DNA from: Hyphomicrobiales bacterium
GTDB lineage: Bacteria; Pseudomonadota; Alphaproteobacteria; Rhizobiales; Rhizobiaceae
Reading direction: 5' to 3'
Length of the DNA stretch: 64,000 nucleotides
Assembly: GCA_900467685.1 (NCBI GenBank)
Contig: UBQX01000010.1
Location: 245,655 to 309,654 of the forward strand
Positions 55,089-63,837 of this stretch are shown piece after piece. Made by a program: the position numbers and the translations under genes. The notes beneath the pieces are model-generated. The model searched no databases and had not been told where the DNA came from. It saw nothing but the letters and a program-made list of their open reading frames with translations. Every line of letters begins with the position of its first letter. Within the stretch, counting starts at the first letter, position 1.

Positions 55089-58000
55089 TCAGGCTTGCAC
55101 CTCGATCTTGCGTGCGGCGCAATCCAGCAGGATCATCCGCGCAGAGGATAGCCGCTCGAATGCGGATTCTCCAACGCCGATGGCAGCCGGCAAGCCGAGT
55201 TCGGCGGAGCGGATGGCCATGTGCGAATTCGCTCCGCCATATTGGGTCACCAGGCCAGCGATATTATGGGCGAAGAGCCAGTCGTAGCCCGGATCTGCGC
55301 GCGGTATGACCACGATCTTGCCGGCAAGCGGTTCGGTGGTGCTGGCCTCGCCATCCGCCATCACGACCACGTCCGCAGAAAGCCGTCCCTGTCCGACGAA
55401 ATTGGGTTCACTCGACGGACGCTCGAAAGCTTCGAAATCCTCGACGCGCGTGATGAGGGGCGGCAACTCGATGGCACAGCGCAGCTCGTACTCGCTTGCA
55501 CCTTCCTCCGTGCGCGCATTCAGCCATGCCGAAATGTCTGCCGGGTGAGCGCCCACACGCAACTTATTGATATCGCTGATGTCGACGTGAGACAGCGCCT
55601 CGCGATCCAGAGGACCGATCTGCGCAATGGCGGAGAGCGCGGCACTCAGATTGCGGGTGAACAGGAATTTCGCATATTCCCGCCCGGCGATGGCTCGCTT
55701 GACGAAGCGTTCGAAAGCGTCGGCGCCAGGAGGCAGGCCGAGCGCCCGCAACTGTTCTTCAATGCCGCGGCGAATGGCAGGTGTCCACGAATAGCCGGCG
55801 GACGGCGCGGTATGCGGTTTCACCATGGGCGCGAGATAACGCTCCGGATCGTCCGCATAGGAGTCCGATGTGATCTCGTAAGTGCCCGGCCGCAGATGCC
55901 CGTAACGATCGACAAACGTCTCGAAGGAAAGCTTGCCGTCATGGACGGCGCCCCCGTCCTTCTCGAACATGCCGGTCACGGTTTCCAGTGATGCCAGGAA
56001 TGCGCTGGTATCTTCGGGAGCAGTGACGCCGACCCGCTCCAGCGAGCGCAGCAGGGCCATGGCAACAAAAGCGCCGCGCGCCAGGTGAGCAAAGGCGATG
56101 GTCCCGAAGCGGCGGCAATCGTCAAGCAGTTCGAAGGCCCGGTCGAGATGAGCCATTTGCCGGTTCTGGAGCGCCGCATAGCGCGTCTCGAGAGTCTCGA
56201 GCACCGCATAATCGTCCTCAACGCGGGCAATTCCCCGGTTCGTCAGGTCCAGCAGCGCCTGTTTGACGCTTGCCACATCCGCCAGCGAAAATCCGTTCGG
56301 CGCCAGCCGCTCCGCCGCCAGACTGTCGAAGTCGAAGGTCAGGCAGGTGAACGCGATATCGAACTCGACCTTGTCGTGAAGTTCCGGATGTTGCGTTAGC
56401 CGCGCGAGATAGTGATCAACGAGGCGGGCCGCCAGATCGTCATTCAGCGAAGCCGGCACAAACGAATTGAAGCTTGCCCGGATATCGACAAAGGGATGGC
56501 CGGCGAAGCTCACGATGAGCGGGCAGGGCCGTACATCCCGATAGCCGTATTCCGCCCTTTGGCGCGCCCAGGTCTCGTCGGTGATCAACTGACGGTAAAG
56601 CGAAAGAGCGAGGTTTCGGGGTTTCGTTCCAACGATCTCGGCCGGGTTCCAGTCCGTCATGACCCCGAACAGCGGCGGTTGTCCGACCAGCCGGCTGCCG
56701 CGGCCCGTTGCCGCTTCGAACCAGCTTGCCGCTTGGTTCAGTGCCAGATCGATGCTTTCGTCGGAGACGTGGCCTGTCTTGTGTCGGGCGGCAAGCGGGC
56801 GAAGCTGGAGGATATACACGACACCTGCGGCATCCATCGCGAACTCGATATCGAGCGATGTGTGACCAACGAGATCCTCCAGTTCGGCAATCGAGCGGAC
56901 AACCTTGGCGATGCGGGGATCAAGACGTTCCGCTGCTGCGAGACGACTGCGGCGGATGAACAGCGTGCGCAATTCCTGACGTGCGCCGCTGGTCACGCTA
57001 TCTGTCCGTGCACTGCTGTCGTCGTAGTTGAGCACATAGTAGGGCGCGCGATGCGTCAGCGTGCGCGTGAAGGCAACCCCGCTCAGCGCGACATCGTGCA
57101 GCATCTCCTGCACCAGCACCTGATCGGTCGCCATGGACGTGCCATAGCTTGCGATCACCCGCTCGATGGCATCGCTGGTTCTGGCGGCGTCGGAGGCGGG
57201 AACGTTCAGGATGCTTTCGTAGCTGCCGGCATTGGATGCGGCCCAGCCGTCCTCCGAATGCGCGCTGCTGCGCACGATAACGGCAGCACCCCCGAATTTC
57301 GCCTGAACCGCATCGATGACCGAAGATCGGTCGCGCTGCCAGTCGCCGGCGGTAAAGCAAACCTGGGTGCCGATGACACTGGCCCGCACAAGCGGTCGCA
57401 AACGCTCAAGTGTCTCGGCCTTGGTGCCCAGCACGAAATGCGCAAGATCCTGCGGCGCATTCAGCTCGGCCCATCGCCCCCGGTTTTCGACGACATCAGC
57501 CCTCAGTCCGGTTTCGACGAGGCGGTTTATCAATCCGGGCATGTCCAGCTTGCGAAAACGGACGATATCTTCTTCCGCCGCCAGCGCCTTGATGGCGGCG
57601 ATGGCACGGGCCGAAAACTTGAAGACGCCGATCAGTTCACCATCGGCGCTTTCCGGGTCGAGCGTTCGTCCGACCTGAAGGCGCCCTTCGTCGTCGACGC
57701 GAAGCTTTTCGGCACCGGCAATGTCCTGAGTGGAGCGTCCTTCATAGCGGTTGCGCCAGAGGCGATCGACGCAGAGCGCAATGTCGGCCCTGCTGTCAGC
57801 GAGATCCTTGACGATCTCGGGAGAAAACACCGTGTCCGCATAGCAGATAAAGGCGTCCCGGTTGTCTGCGAGTGGAGCGGAGAGCAAGGAGCCGGTCGCG
57901 GAACTGTTCTTCCAGTCGGAGTTCACCGAGAAATAGATGTTCGGGTATTTGGCGACCACGTCTTGCAATCGATAACCGCCGACGAAATAGAACTCCGCGC

Positions 58001-58136
58001 CTTCGATGCTCGAAAAAGCTTCCATCACCCAGTCGAGCACCCGACGCGCGTTTCCCGGCGCCTGAACGAGCGCCGACGGATGCTCGCCGGAAAATGGCTT
58101 GCCCGCTCCGAGAATGATGACTTGCGGTCGCTCCAA
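55089..58136 (-). CDS. Fusion of cytidylyltransferase-like domain and PEP-synthase-like glutamine kinase (Cj1418-like)
   Basis: A protein of about 1,015 residues. Residues 5-235 are nucleotidyltransferase-like and align with the enzyme at 52675 (FVGGYR, NSSATGSLLSA, FICYADTVFS, CVDRLWRNRY), but the N-terminal loop reads ILGAGKPFSGEHPSAL and lacks the GTRL...PK residues. From about 240 an ATP-grasp domain begins (VIVRSSAHSED near 287) and the C-terminal swivel domain has GGANSHMAIRSAELG with phospho-acceptor His972. The latter part matches C. jejuni glutamine kinase Cj1418, which phosphorylates the amide nitrogen of glutamine. A TTG start with GGAG upstream is chosen; another TTG at 58223 would overlap the aminotransferase. 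Confidence 0.82.
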   Translation of the reverse strand: MERPQVIILGAGKPFSGEHPSALVQAPGNARRVLDWVMEAFSSIEGAEFYFVGGYRLQDVVAKYPNIYFSVNSDWKNSSATGSLLSAPLADNRDAFICYADTVFSPEIVKDLADSRADIALCVDRLWRNRYEGRSTQDIAGAEKLRVDDEGRLQVGRTLDPESADGELIGVFKFSARAIAAIKALAAEEDIVRFRKLDMPGLINRLVETGLRADVVENRGRWAELNAPQDLAHFVLGTKAETLERLRPLVRASVIGTQVCFTAGDWQRDRSSVIDAVQAKFGGAAVIVRSSAHSEDGWAASNAGSYESILNVPASDAARTSDAIERVIASYGTSMATDQVLVQEMLHDVALSGVAFTRTLTHRAPYYVLNYDDSSARTDSVTSGARQELRTLFIRRSRLAAAERLDPRIAKVVRSIAELEDLVGHTSLDIEFAMDAAGVVYILQLRPLAARHKTGHVSDESIDLALNQAASWFEAATGRGSRLVGQPPLFGVMTDWNPAEIVGTKPRNLALSLYRQLITDETWARQRAEYGYRDVRPCPLIVSFAGHPFVDIRASFNSFVPASLNDDLAARLVDHYLARLTQHPELHDKVEFDIAFTCLTFDFDSLAAERLAPNGFSLADVASVKQALLDLTNRGIARVEDDYAVLETLETRYAALQNRQMAHLDRAFELLDDCRRFGTIAFAHLARGAFVAMALLRSLERVGVTAPEDTSAFLASLETVTGMFEKDGGAVHDGKLSFETFVDRYGHLRPGTYEITSDSYADDPERYLAPMVKPHTAPSAGYSWTPAIRRGIEEQLRALGLPPGADAFERFVKRAIAGREYAKFLFTRNLSAALSAIAQIGPLDREALSHVDISDINKLRVGAHPADISAWLNARTEEGASEYELRCAIELPPLITRVEDFEAFERPSSEPNFVGQGRLSADVVVMADGEASTTEPLAGKIVVIPRADPGYDWLFAHNIAGLVTQYGGANSHMAIRSAELGLPAAIGVGESAFERLSSARMILLDCAARKIEVQA

Positions 58137-58197
58137 GAAAGTCTCCGACGAAAGGTTCGTCCCGGTCAGCGGGACGCATGCAGCAGTCAGTGGTGCG

Positions 58198-59280
58198 TCA
58201 GATGCTCGCGAGAGCGGCAGCAACGCGTCCCTGTTCTTCGGCCGTAATGTAGGGGCTCATCGGGATGCTGAGCACCTCTGTGGCGACGAGGTCGCCGACA
58301 GGCAGGTGCGCATCGGGTTGGGCGACGGCCGGTTGCTTGTTGAGCGGCATCGGGTAATGCACCGCCGTCGGGACACCTGCGGCCTTGAGCACGTCCTGCG
58401 CACGCTCACGATCGGCAACCCGGATCGTATATTGCGCCCAGGCGCTGACATTATGCTGCGCTATCGACGGAATGGCCTTCAGGCCGATGTCGCGGAGCAG
58501 CGCTCCGTAACGATAGGCAGCCTCCTGTCGTTTCTCCATCTCGTCGTCGAAAACGCTCAGTTTCTGCAGCAGGATCGCCGCCTGTAGCGTATCGAGGCGG
58601 CTGTTCACACCCACGCGGATATGGTGGTAGCGCCGGTCCTGTCCGTGGCGGGCAATCTGGCGGATAATCTTCGCCAGTTCATCGTCATTTGTAAAGATCG
58701 CGCCACCGTCGCCGTAGCATCCCAGCGGCTTGCTCGGGAAGAAGCTCGCGCAGCCGATCGTCGAGAGATTGCAGCTCTTGCGACCCTTGTAGGTCGCGCC
58801 GAAGCTTTGTGCGGCATCCTCGATCACCGGAATGCCGTGTCGTGCGGCAATCGCATTGATCGCGTCGAAATCGGCGCACTGGCCGTAGAGGCTCACGGGA
58901 ATGATCGCCCGCGTTCTGGGCGTGATGGCCGCCTCGATCAGCGCCGGGTCCAGATTGTAGCTGTCTTCCTTGATGTCTACATAGACTGACTTCGCACCCA
59001 GAAGGGCGGAGGTCTCGGCCGTCGCGATGTAGGTAAAGCCGGGTGTGATGACCTCGTCGCCCGGACCAACACCGAGCGCCATGAGGGCTATCTGAAGTGC
59101 ATCGGTCCCGTTGGCCACGCTGATGCAATGGCGCGCGCCGGTAAATGCGGCGAGCTTTTGCTCAAGCTCGGCAACCTCGGGGCCAAGGATGAACTGGCCG
59201 TGATCCAGCACGCGCTGGATGGCCGCATCCATGTCGGGCTTCAGCCGCTTGTACTGGCTCTTGAGGTCGATAAATTCCAT
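58198..59280 (-). CDS. wbpE: UDP-2-acetamido-3-keto-glucuronate aminotransferase (WbpE-like)
   Basis: A 360-residue DegT-family PLP aminotransferase. The PLP lysine lies in CASFFPSKPLGCYGDGGAIF, with VANGTDALQIALMALGVGPGDEV and EDAAQSFGATYKG also present. The SFFPSKPLGCYGDGG form is that of WbpE and FdtB-type 3-aminotransferases. It would aminate C3 of the keto sugar made by the WbpB homologue. It lies 23 bases after the wbpD homologue. Confidence 0.9.
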   Translation of the reverse strand: MEFIDLKSQYKRLKPDMDAAIQRVLDHGQFILGPEVAELEQKLAAFTGARHCISVANGTDALQIALMALGVGPGDEVITPGFTYIATAETSALLGAKSVYVDIKEDSYNLDPALIEAAITPRTRAIIPVSLYGQCADFDAINAIAARHGIPVIEDAAQSFGATYKGRKSCNLSTIGCASFFPSKPLGCYGDGGAIFTNDDELAKIIRQIARHGQDRRYHHIRVGVNSRLDTLQAAILLQKLSVFDDEMEKRQEAAYRYGALLRDIGLKAIPSIAQHNVSAWAQYTIRVADRERAQDVLKAAGVPTAVHYPMPLNKQPAVAQPDAHLPVGDLVATEVLSIPMSPYITAEEQGRVAAALASI

Positions 59281-59303
59281 TGCGAACCTTCCTGGACTTA
59301 AAC

Positions 59304-59882
59304 TCAGTCGACGGCGATGCAGCGACCGTTGCGAAGTTCATATCTCTGGCCCGTATGTTCACAGACCGTTTCCGCATCGCCGGTCAACGGAAGCTGGAGC
59401 CGTTCGCCGAACTGGCTCATCCAGCCGATCTGCCGTGCCGGCACGCCCACCATCAACGCATAATCGGGGACGTCATCCTTCACGACGGCGCCAGCGCCCA
59501 CAAAGGCGAATTCTCCGACGGTGACCCCGCACACGATCGTGCAGTTGGCGCCGAGCGATGCGCCGCGCCTGACGCGGGTTTCGCGATACTCGTTCTTCCG
59601 CTCGATCAGCGCGCGCGGATTGAAGACATTCGTGAAGACCATGCTCGGTCCGCAAAACACGCCTTCTTCGAGCCTCACATTGTCATAGACCGAGACATTG
59701 TTTTGGATCTTGCACCGGTCGCCGATCGTCACCTTGTTCCCGACAAACACATTCTGCCCGAGAGAAACGCCTTGGCCGATCTTCGCGCCGCCACACACAT
59801 GGACCCAATGCCATATGCGGCTGCCTTCGCCGATCTCGGCGCCCTCGTCCACGATGGCGGTCGGATGCACGGAGAAGGCCAT
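59304..59882 (-). CDS. wbpD: UDP-3-amino-glucuronate N-acetyltransferase (WbpD-like)
   Basis: A 192-residue left-handed beta-helix enzyme. [58 protein letters not shown] and [21 protein letters not shown] match WbpD, which acetylates the C3 amine of UDP-2-acetamido-3-amino-glucuronate. The start at [11 protein letters not shown] is one base after the wbpB stop. It ends with a Cys-containing tail ([11 protein letters not shown]), seen in several WbpD homologues. Confidence 0.9.
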   Translation of the reverse strand: MAFSVHPTAIVDEGAEIGEGSRIWHWVHVCGGAKIGQGVSLGQNVFVGNKVTIGDRCKIQNNVSVYDNVRLEEGVFCGPSMVFTNVFNPRALIERKNEYRETRVRRGASLGANCTIVCGVTVGEFAFVGAGAVVKDDVPDYALMVGVPARQIGWMSQFGERLQLPLTGDAETVCEHTGQRYELRNGRCIAVD

Positions 59883-59883
59883 G

Positions 59884-60939
59884 TCAGAGTTCCAGGGGCA
59901 GCGAGACCGTCTGGCCGTCGCGCGCCGAGCGGTATGCGGCAATCAGCAATTCCAGTGATTTCAGCCCTTCGCGCCCGTCGGTCTCCGGCTCATGTCCCTG
60001 CGTCAGCACGTCGACGACGTTCTTGTAGTAGAGCGGATGGCCGAAGCCGTAGACGGAGGTCGTCTGATAGCTGGCAGCCTCGATGCCCTCGTCATAGTCC
60101 TTCGGCTCGGCAAACTGCCACATCTCGATCTTGTTGACGGCCACGCCGCCAATCCGCACGGAACCCTTTTCCCCGAGGATCGTGATGCTGCCCTCGATAT
60201 TGTTGGGGTAGGCGAGCATGGTCACACTCATGGAGCCGAGCGCGCCACTTCTCCAGCGCACGTTCATGACGCCGGTATCCTCGACCTCGATGTCGCGATG
60301 CGTGCTGGTCATGCACTGTACTTTCTCGACAGGCCCGATCAGCCAGTCGAGCAGATCGACGTAGTGGCTAGCCTGGTTCATGAAGGCACCGCCATCCAGC
60401 TCCCAGGTGCCGCGCCATTTGGCCTGGTCGTAATAGGATTGCGGACGCGCCCAGTAGACGTTCAGCTGGACCATGTGGATCTTGCCGAAACGCTTTTCCT
60501 CGACGGCGCGCTTGAGGAGCTGCAGCGTCGAATTCCGGCGGTTCTGCTTGACGACGAAAAGATGCACGCCGGCCTCGTCACAAGCCCGGACCATGCGGAT
60601 ACCGTCCGACCAGCGCGTCGCCATGGGCTTTTCCGTCATGACATGGACTCCGTGTCGCGCGGCGAGCACCGCCTGATCGGCATGAATGCCGCTGGGCGTG
60701 CACAAGGCGACCAGATCCGGCTTCACGGCCTCCAGCATCTCGGCGAGGTCGCGATAGCCGGGCACGCCATACTGCTGCGTATGGGCGGCAAGAACTTCGG
60801 GATCGATGTCGCAGACGGAGACGAGTTCCATCTCCCCGGCATGCTTCTCGATGGAGCCGAAATGGTTCTTGGAAATTCGTCCGCACCCGACGACTGCGAT
60901 CCTGATTTTCCGACCCGTAATGCGCTGCATGGTGTTCAC
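59884..60939 (-). CDS. wbpB: UDP-GlcNAcA 3-dehydrogenase (WbpB-like, Gfo/Idh/MocA family)
   Basis: A 351-residue NAD(P)-dependent oxidoreductase with the Rossmann motif [20 protein letters not shown] and the catalytic-type VMTEKPMA. Closest by pattern to WbpB, which oxidises C3 of UDP-GlcNAcA. It is followed after one base by wbpD and preceded by wbpA, which fits the pathway order. MQRITGRK, three codons later, is an alternative start. Confidence 0.88.
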   Translation of the reverse strand: MNTMQRITGRKIRIAVVGCGRISKNHFGSIEKHAGEMELVSVCDIDPEVLAAHTQQYGVPGYRDLAEMLEAVKPDLVALCTPSGIHADQAVLAARHGVHVMTEKPMATRWSDGIRMVRACDEAGVHLFVVKQNRRNSTLQLLKRAVEEKRFGKIHMVQLNVYWARPQSYYDQAKWRGTWELDGGAFMNQASHYVDLLDWLIGPVEKVQCMTSTHRDIEVEDTGVMNVRWRSGALGSMSVTMLAYPNNIEGSITILGEKGSVRIGGVAVNKIEMWQFAEPKDYDEGIEAASYQTTSVYGFGHPLYYKNVVDVLTQGHEPETDGREGLKSLELLIAAYRSARDGQTVSLPLEL

Positions 60940-60963
60940 GTCAATTGCCTTGATGGAGGAATA

Positions 60964-62253
60964 TTAAAGCCTGAAAAGGGTGAAACCCTGTTCAGTTGCC
61001 TTGTGGCGGTCGAAAAGGGATTTGAGATCCGCAAGCACCGGCTTTTCGCCCCGGCAGAGCTTCCGCAAGTCAGCCGGTGACATCGAACGGTATTCGTGGT
61101 GACCGACTGCGACAACGATCGAATCAACCGGGTTGTCGGGCGTGATCGCGTGGAGCTTGATCCCGTATTCGTGTTCGACCTCCTCTCGATCCGCCCAGGC
61201 GTCGTCCACGACGACCTTGGCACCCCATTCCTGGAGTTCACGGATCAGGTCGATGATCTTGCTGTTGCGGATATCGGGGCAGTTTTCCTTGAAGGTCACA
61301 CCCATCACGCCGACCGTGCTGCGCGGCACATCGATGCCGTTTTTCAGCATCAGGCGGATCACATTGCGCGCGGAGTAGCGCGCCATGTTGTCGTTGATGC
61401 GTCGTCCGGCCAGGATCACCTGGGGATTATAGCCGACTTCTTCTGCCTTGTGAGTGAGGTAATACGGGTCCACGCCGATGCAGTGGCCGCCGACCATGCC
61501 GGGCCGGAAAGGCAGGAAGTTCCACTTGCTGCCCGCTGCTTCCAGAACTTCCAGCGTGTCGATGCCGAGCCGTGCGAAGATGATCGAAAGCTCGTTTACG
61601 AACGCGATGTTCAGGTCGCGCTGGCTGTTCTCGATCACCTTGGCGGCTTCCGCGACCTTCAGGCTGCTTGCCTTCCAGGTTCCCGCCGTCACGATCGAGC
61701 CATAGAGCGCGTCGACGACGTTGGCCACGTCAGGCGTGCTGCCGCTTGTGATTTTCTTGATGGTGGTCAGCGTGTTGACCTTGTCGCCCGGATTGATGCG
61801 CTCGGGGCTGTATCCGCAAAAGAAATCCTTGTTGAAGACAAGGCCGGACGCCTTCTCCAGTGCGGGTACGCATATTTCTTCCGTGCATCCAGGATAGACT
61901 GTCGACTCGAAGATCACGATCGCGCCCGGGCGCATCACCGAACCGACGGTGGTGCTGGCGCCGATCAGCGGGCTGAGGTTCGGACGATTGGTCTTGTCCA
62001 CGGGCGTCGGCACGGTCACGATGAAGATGTCGCAATCCTTCAGGGCGCTCACATCGCTCGAAAACACGAGTTGGGATGCCTCGCGCAGACCTTCCTCGGT
62101 CACTTCCAGCGTGGAGTCCTTGCCTGCGCGGAGCTCTGCAATTCTCGCCTCGTTGATGTCGAAACCGATAACCGGTCGCTTCTTGCCGAACTCAACCGCA
62201 AGGGGAAGGCCGACATACCCCAAGCCGATCACACTAATCTTGCTCTCTGCCAT
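60964..62253 (-). CDS. wbpA: UDP-N-acetylglucosamine 6-dehydrogenase (WbpA/TviB-like)
   Basis: A 429-residue UDP-sugar 6-dehydrogenase with ISVIGLGYVGLPLAVEFGKK, the catalytic Cys in GMVGGHCIGVDPYYLTHKA, and GVTFKENCPDIRNSKI. These features favour the WbpA/TviB group that makes UDP-GlcNAcA. It leads the WbpA-B-D-E series and has a 302-base non-coding stretch upstream, so a promoter for this part of the cluster may lie there. Confidence 0.9.
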   Translation of the reverse strand: MAESKISVIGLGYVGLPLAVEFGKKRPVIGFDINEARIAELRAGKDSTLEVTEEGLREASQLVFSSDVSALKDCDIFIVTVPTPVDKTNRPNLSPLIGASTTVGSVMRPGAIVIFESTVYPGCTEEICVPALEKASGLVFNKDFFCGYSPERINPGDKVNTLTTIKKITSGSTPDVANVVDALYGSIVTAGTWKASSLKVAEAAKVIENSQRDLNIAFVNELSIIFARLGIDTLEVLEAAGSKWNFLPFRPGMVGGHCIGVDPYYLTHKAEEVGYNPQVILAGRRINDNMARYSARNVIRLMLKNGIDVPRSTVGVMGVTFKENCPDIRNSKIIDLIRELQEWGAKVVVDDAWADREEVEHEYGIKLHAITPDNPVDSIVVAVGHHEYRSMSPADLRKLCRGEKPVLADLKSLFDRHKATEQGFTLFRL

Positions 62254-62555
62254 ATCGCGTTTCTGTCAATGCGGTCCGGCGGTCGATATCCCAGTGGGCG
62301 TCCGGCCTTCGGTACCTGGTAATTCTGCGGCACGTTCAGACGCCGCATGAAACGAAAAGTTCATGTCGCACGAAAGAGCAGATGGCCCGGCGGCCCCGGC
62401 AAGACGTCTTGCCAATATCGGCCGCTGATCTTGCAGTCGTCCTCTCGTGACCCGCGGCTATATACTCTTGAACAAAACGGCACTGCAAGCACCGAGACAG
62501 TCCAATAGCCGTGTATTTTCCCTGTCAGCCGCCTGCCTTCGGCTAAATGTGGTCG
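62254..62555. other. Non-coding stretch between the wbpA homologue and the next glycosyltransferase
   Basis: About 300 bases without a credible gene. It should hold the wbpA leader or promoter on the minus strand, and contains a 16-base palindrome. No clear -35/-10 pair or terminator could be assigned. Confidence 0.5.
62398..62413. promoter_or_regulatory. 16-base palindrome GGCAAGACGTCTTGCC upstream of wbpA
   Basis: A perfect 16-base palindrome about 145 bases before the wbpA start. It shares the ten-base core AAGACGTCTT with the palindrome at 23379-23390 before the ABC exporter. A binding site for a dimeric regulator of surface-glycan genes is possible. Confidence 0.4.
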
Positions 62556-63836
62556 TCAGCGTGTCGGCCCGGGCATGCCGACCCGGCTCAATGCAGCCAG
62601 CATTTCCTGCGCTACGGTTTTCCATGTTCGCAGATCGGGCTTTGCTGCCGCAATCCGCGCCCGCAAATCCTCTCGATAGGCAGCATCCTCTGTGAGCCGG
62701 GTGATCTGACCCGCCAGCGTTTCCGGATCGTCCGGATCGAAATAGAGACCAAGCTCGCCGCATACCTCGTAGAAGACGGGCGCGGTCGAGCAGAGGGCGG
62801 GTGTGCCGCACCAGAGTGCCTCGCCCGCAGGCAGGCCCCACCCTTCGATCCGGCTGGGGATGATCAGCGCCAGAGCCTGAACATAGAGCCTGACGAGGTC
62901 GGTCTGGTTCGGGTTGTTGATGAAAACAATCCGGTCGCGGATCGGCTGCAGTGCCGCGCGGTCCACATAGCGTTTCAGCCGCTTCCGATGCGCTCCGGCG
63001 AGCACGAGATGCGGAACCTGCCGTCCGGACTTCGCGATCGCGAGGAGTGCGTTCAGGACAACTTCAACATTCTTGCGTCCAAGGTTCAGGCCGACCGTCA
63101 GCAGATACGGGGAAGGTGGCAGGGTTACTTCCGCCGGCTCGGTCCCCTGCGGGCACTCGTGAACGAGCGGAATGGCAACGGCAGGACCCGGCTTCGGCAG
63201 CATGCCGGATACGGCGAACCGGTCAAGTTCATCAAGCGTGAAGACCGAATTGGTGAGAATAAGCTTCGAGTGCTGGATCAGAAAACGGTTGTCGTTCAGG
63301 AAGTTTCGGTCGAACCTCCTGAAGCGCTTGGTGGCGCCATTGTGCAGAGGCATGAAGTCATGCACCAGCGGCACCACGTTTGCCTTTGAGCCGGCTTTGC
63401 GAAGCGCAGCGATCATGTCCACGATCATCTTCGGCCGGGCTGCGGAAACGAAGATCCCATCCTGGATTTTGATCGGGCGGATGGAGGAAGCCCGTTCCTC
63501 CCAAATGCGGATATTGCGCCTTGCAACCGACGCGTTGAAGATGCGCATGAACATGCCGAGCAGGCCGGTTCCGAAATGCGTCCTGAACCATCTTTGTCCC
63601 ACATCCTTCGGGATATGGAAATCGGCGCTGCCATCTGCAGATTTGCTCCAGGGGATTTCGTAGAACGCGTTCTTCCCAAATGAAAACACGACGAACTTTA
63701 TGGTCGGATCGATCAGCGCTGCCGCCTTGGCGGTCTCGATCACGACCCGTGCGATGCCATAATATTGCACCCGCTTGGCCGAGGCGGAAAGCAGCGCCTC
63801 GGTGAGGTCATAGTAGATTGTGCCGGTAGAGGTCAC
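62556..63836 (-). CDS. GT-B fold glycosyltransferase (family 4-like)
   Basis: A 426-residue glycosyltransferase. The C-terminal half has YLLTVGLNLGRKNVEVVLNAL, IVFINNPNQTDLVRLYVQAL and PSRIEGWGLPAGEALWCGTPAL, the donor-binding signature of mannosyltransferase-like GT4 enzymes. It probably extends the repeat unit. One base separates it from the truncated gene at the window edge, implying cotranscription. Confidence 0.88.
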   Translation of the reverse strand: MTSTGTIYYDLTEALLSASAKRVQYYGIARVVIETAKAAALIDPTIKFVVFSFGKNAFYEIPWSKSADGSADFHIPKDVGQRWFRTHFGTGLLGMFMRIFNASVARRNIRIWEERASSIRPIKIQDGIFVSAARPKMIVDMIAALRKAGSKANVVPLVHDFMPLHNGATKRFRRFDRNFLNDNRFLIQHSKLILTNSVFTLDELDRFAVSGMLPKPGPAVAIPLVHECPQGTEPAEVTLPPSPYLLTVGLNLGRKNVEVVLNALLAIAKSGRQVPHLVLAGAHRKRLKRYVDRAALQPIRDRIVFINNPNQTDLVRLYVQALALIIPSRIEGWGLPAGEALWCGTPALCSTAPVFYEVCGELGLYFDPDDPETLAGQITRLTEDAAYREDLRARIAAAKPDLRTWKTVAQEMLAALSRVGMPGPTR

Positions 63837-63837
63837 G

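Noticed and set aside
56412-58247. A 611-codon open frame antisense to the glutamine-kinase-like gene
   Set aside because: High G+C antisense frames are common; the minus-strand protein has recognisable domains along its length and this one has none.
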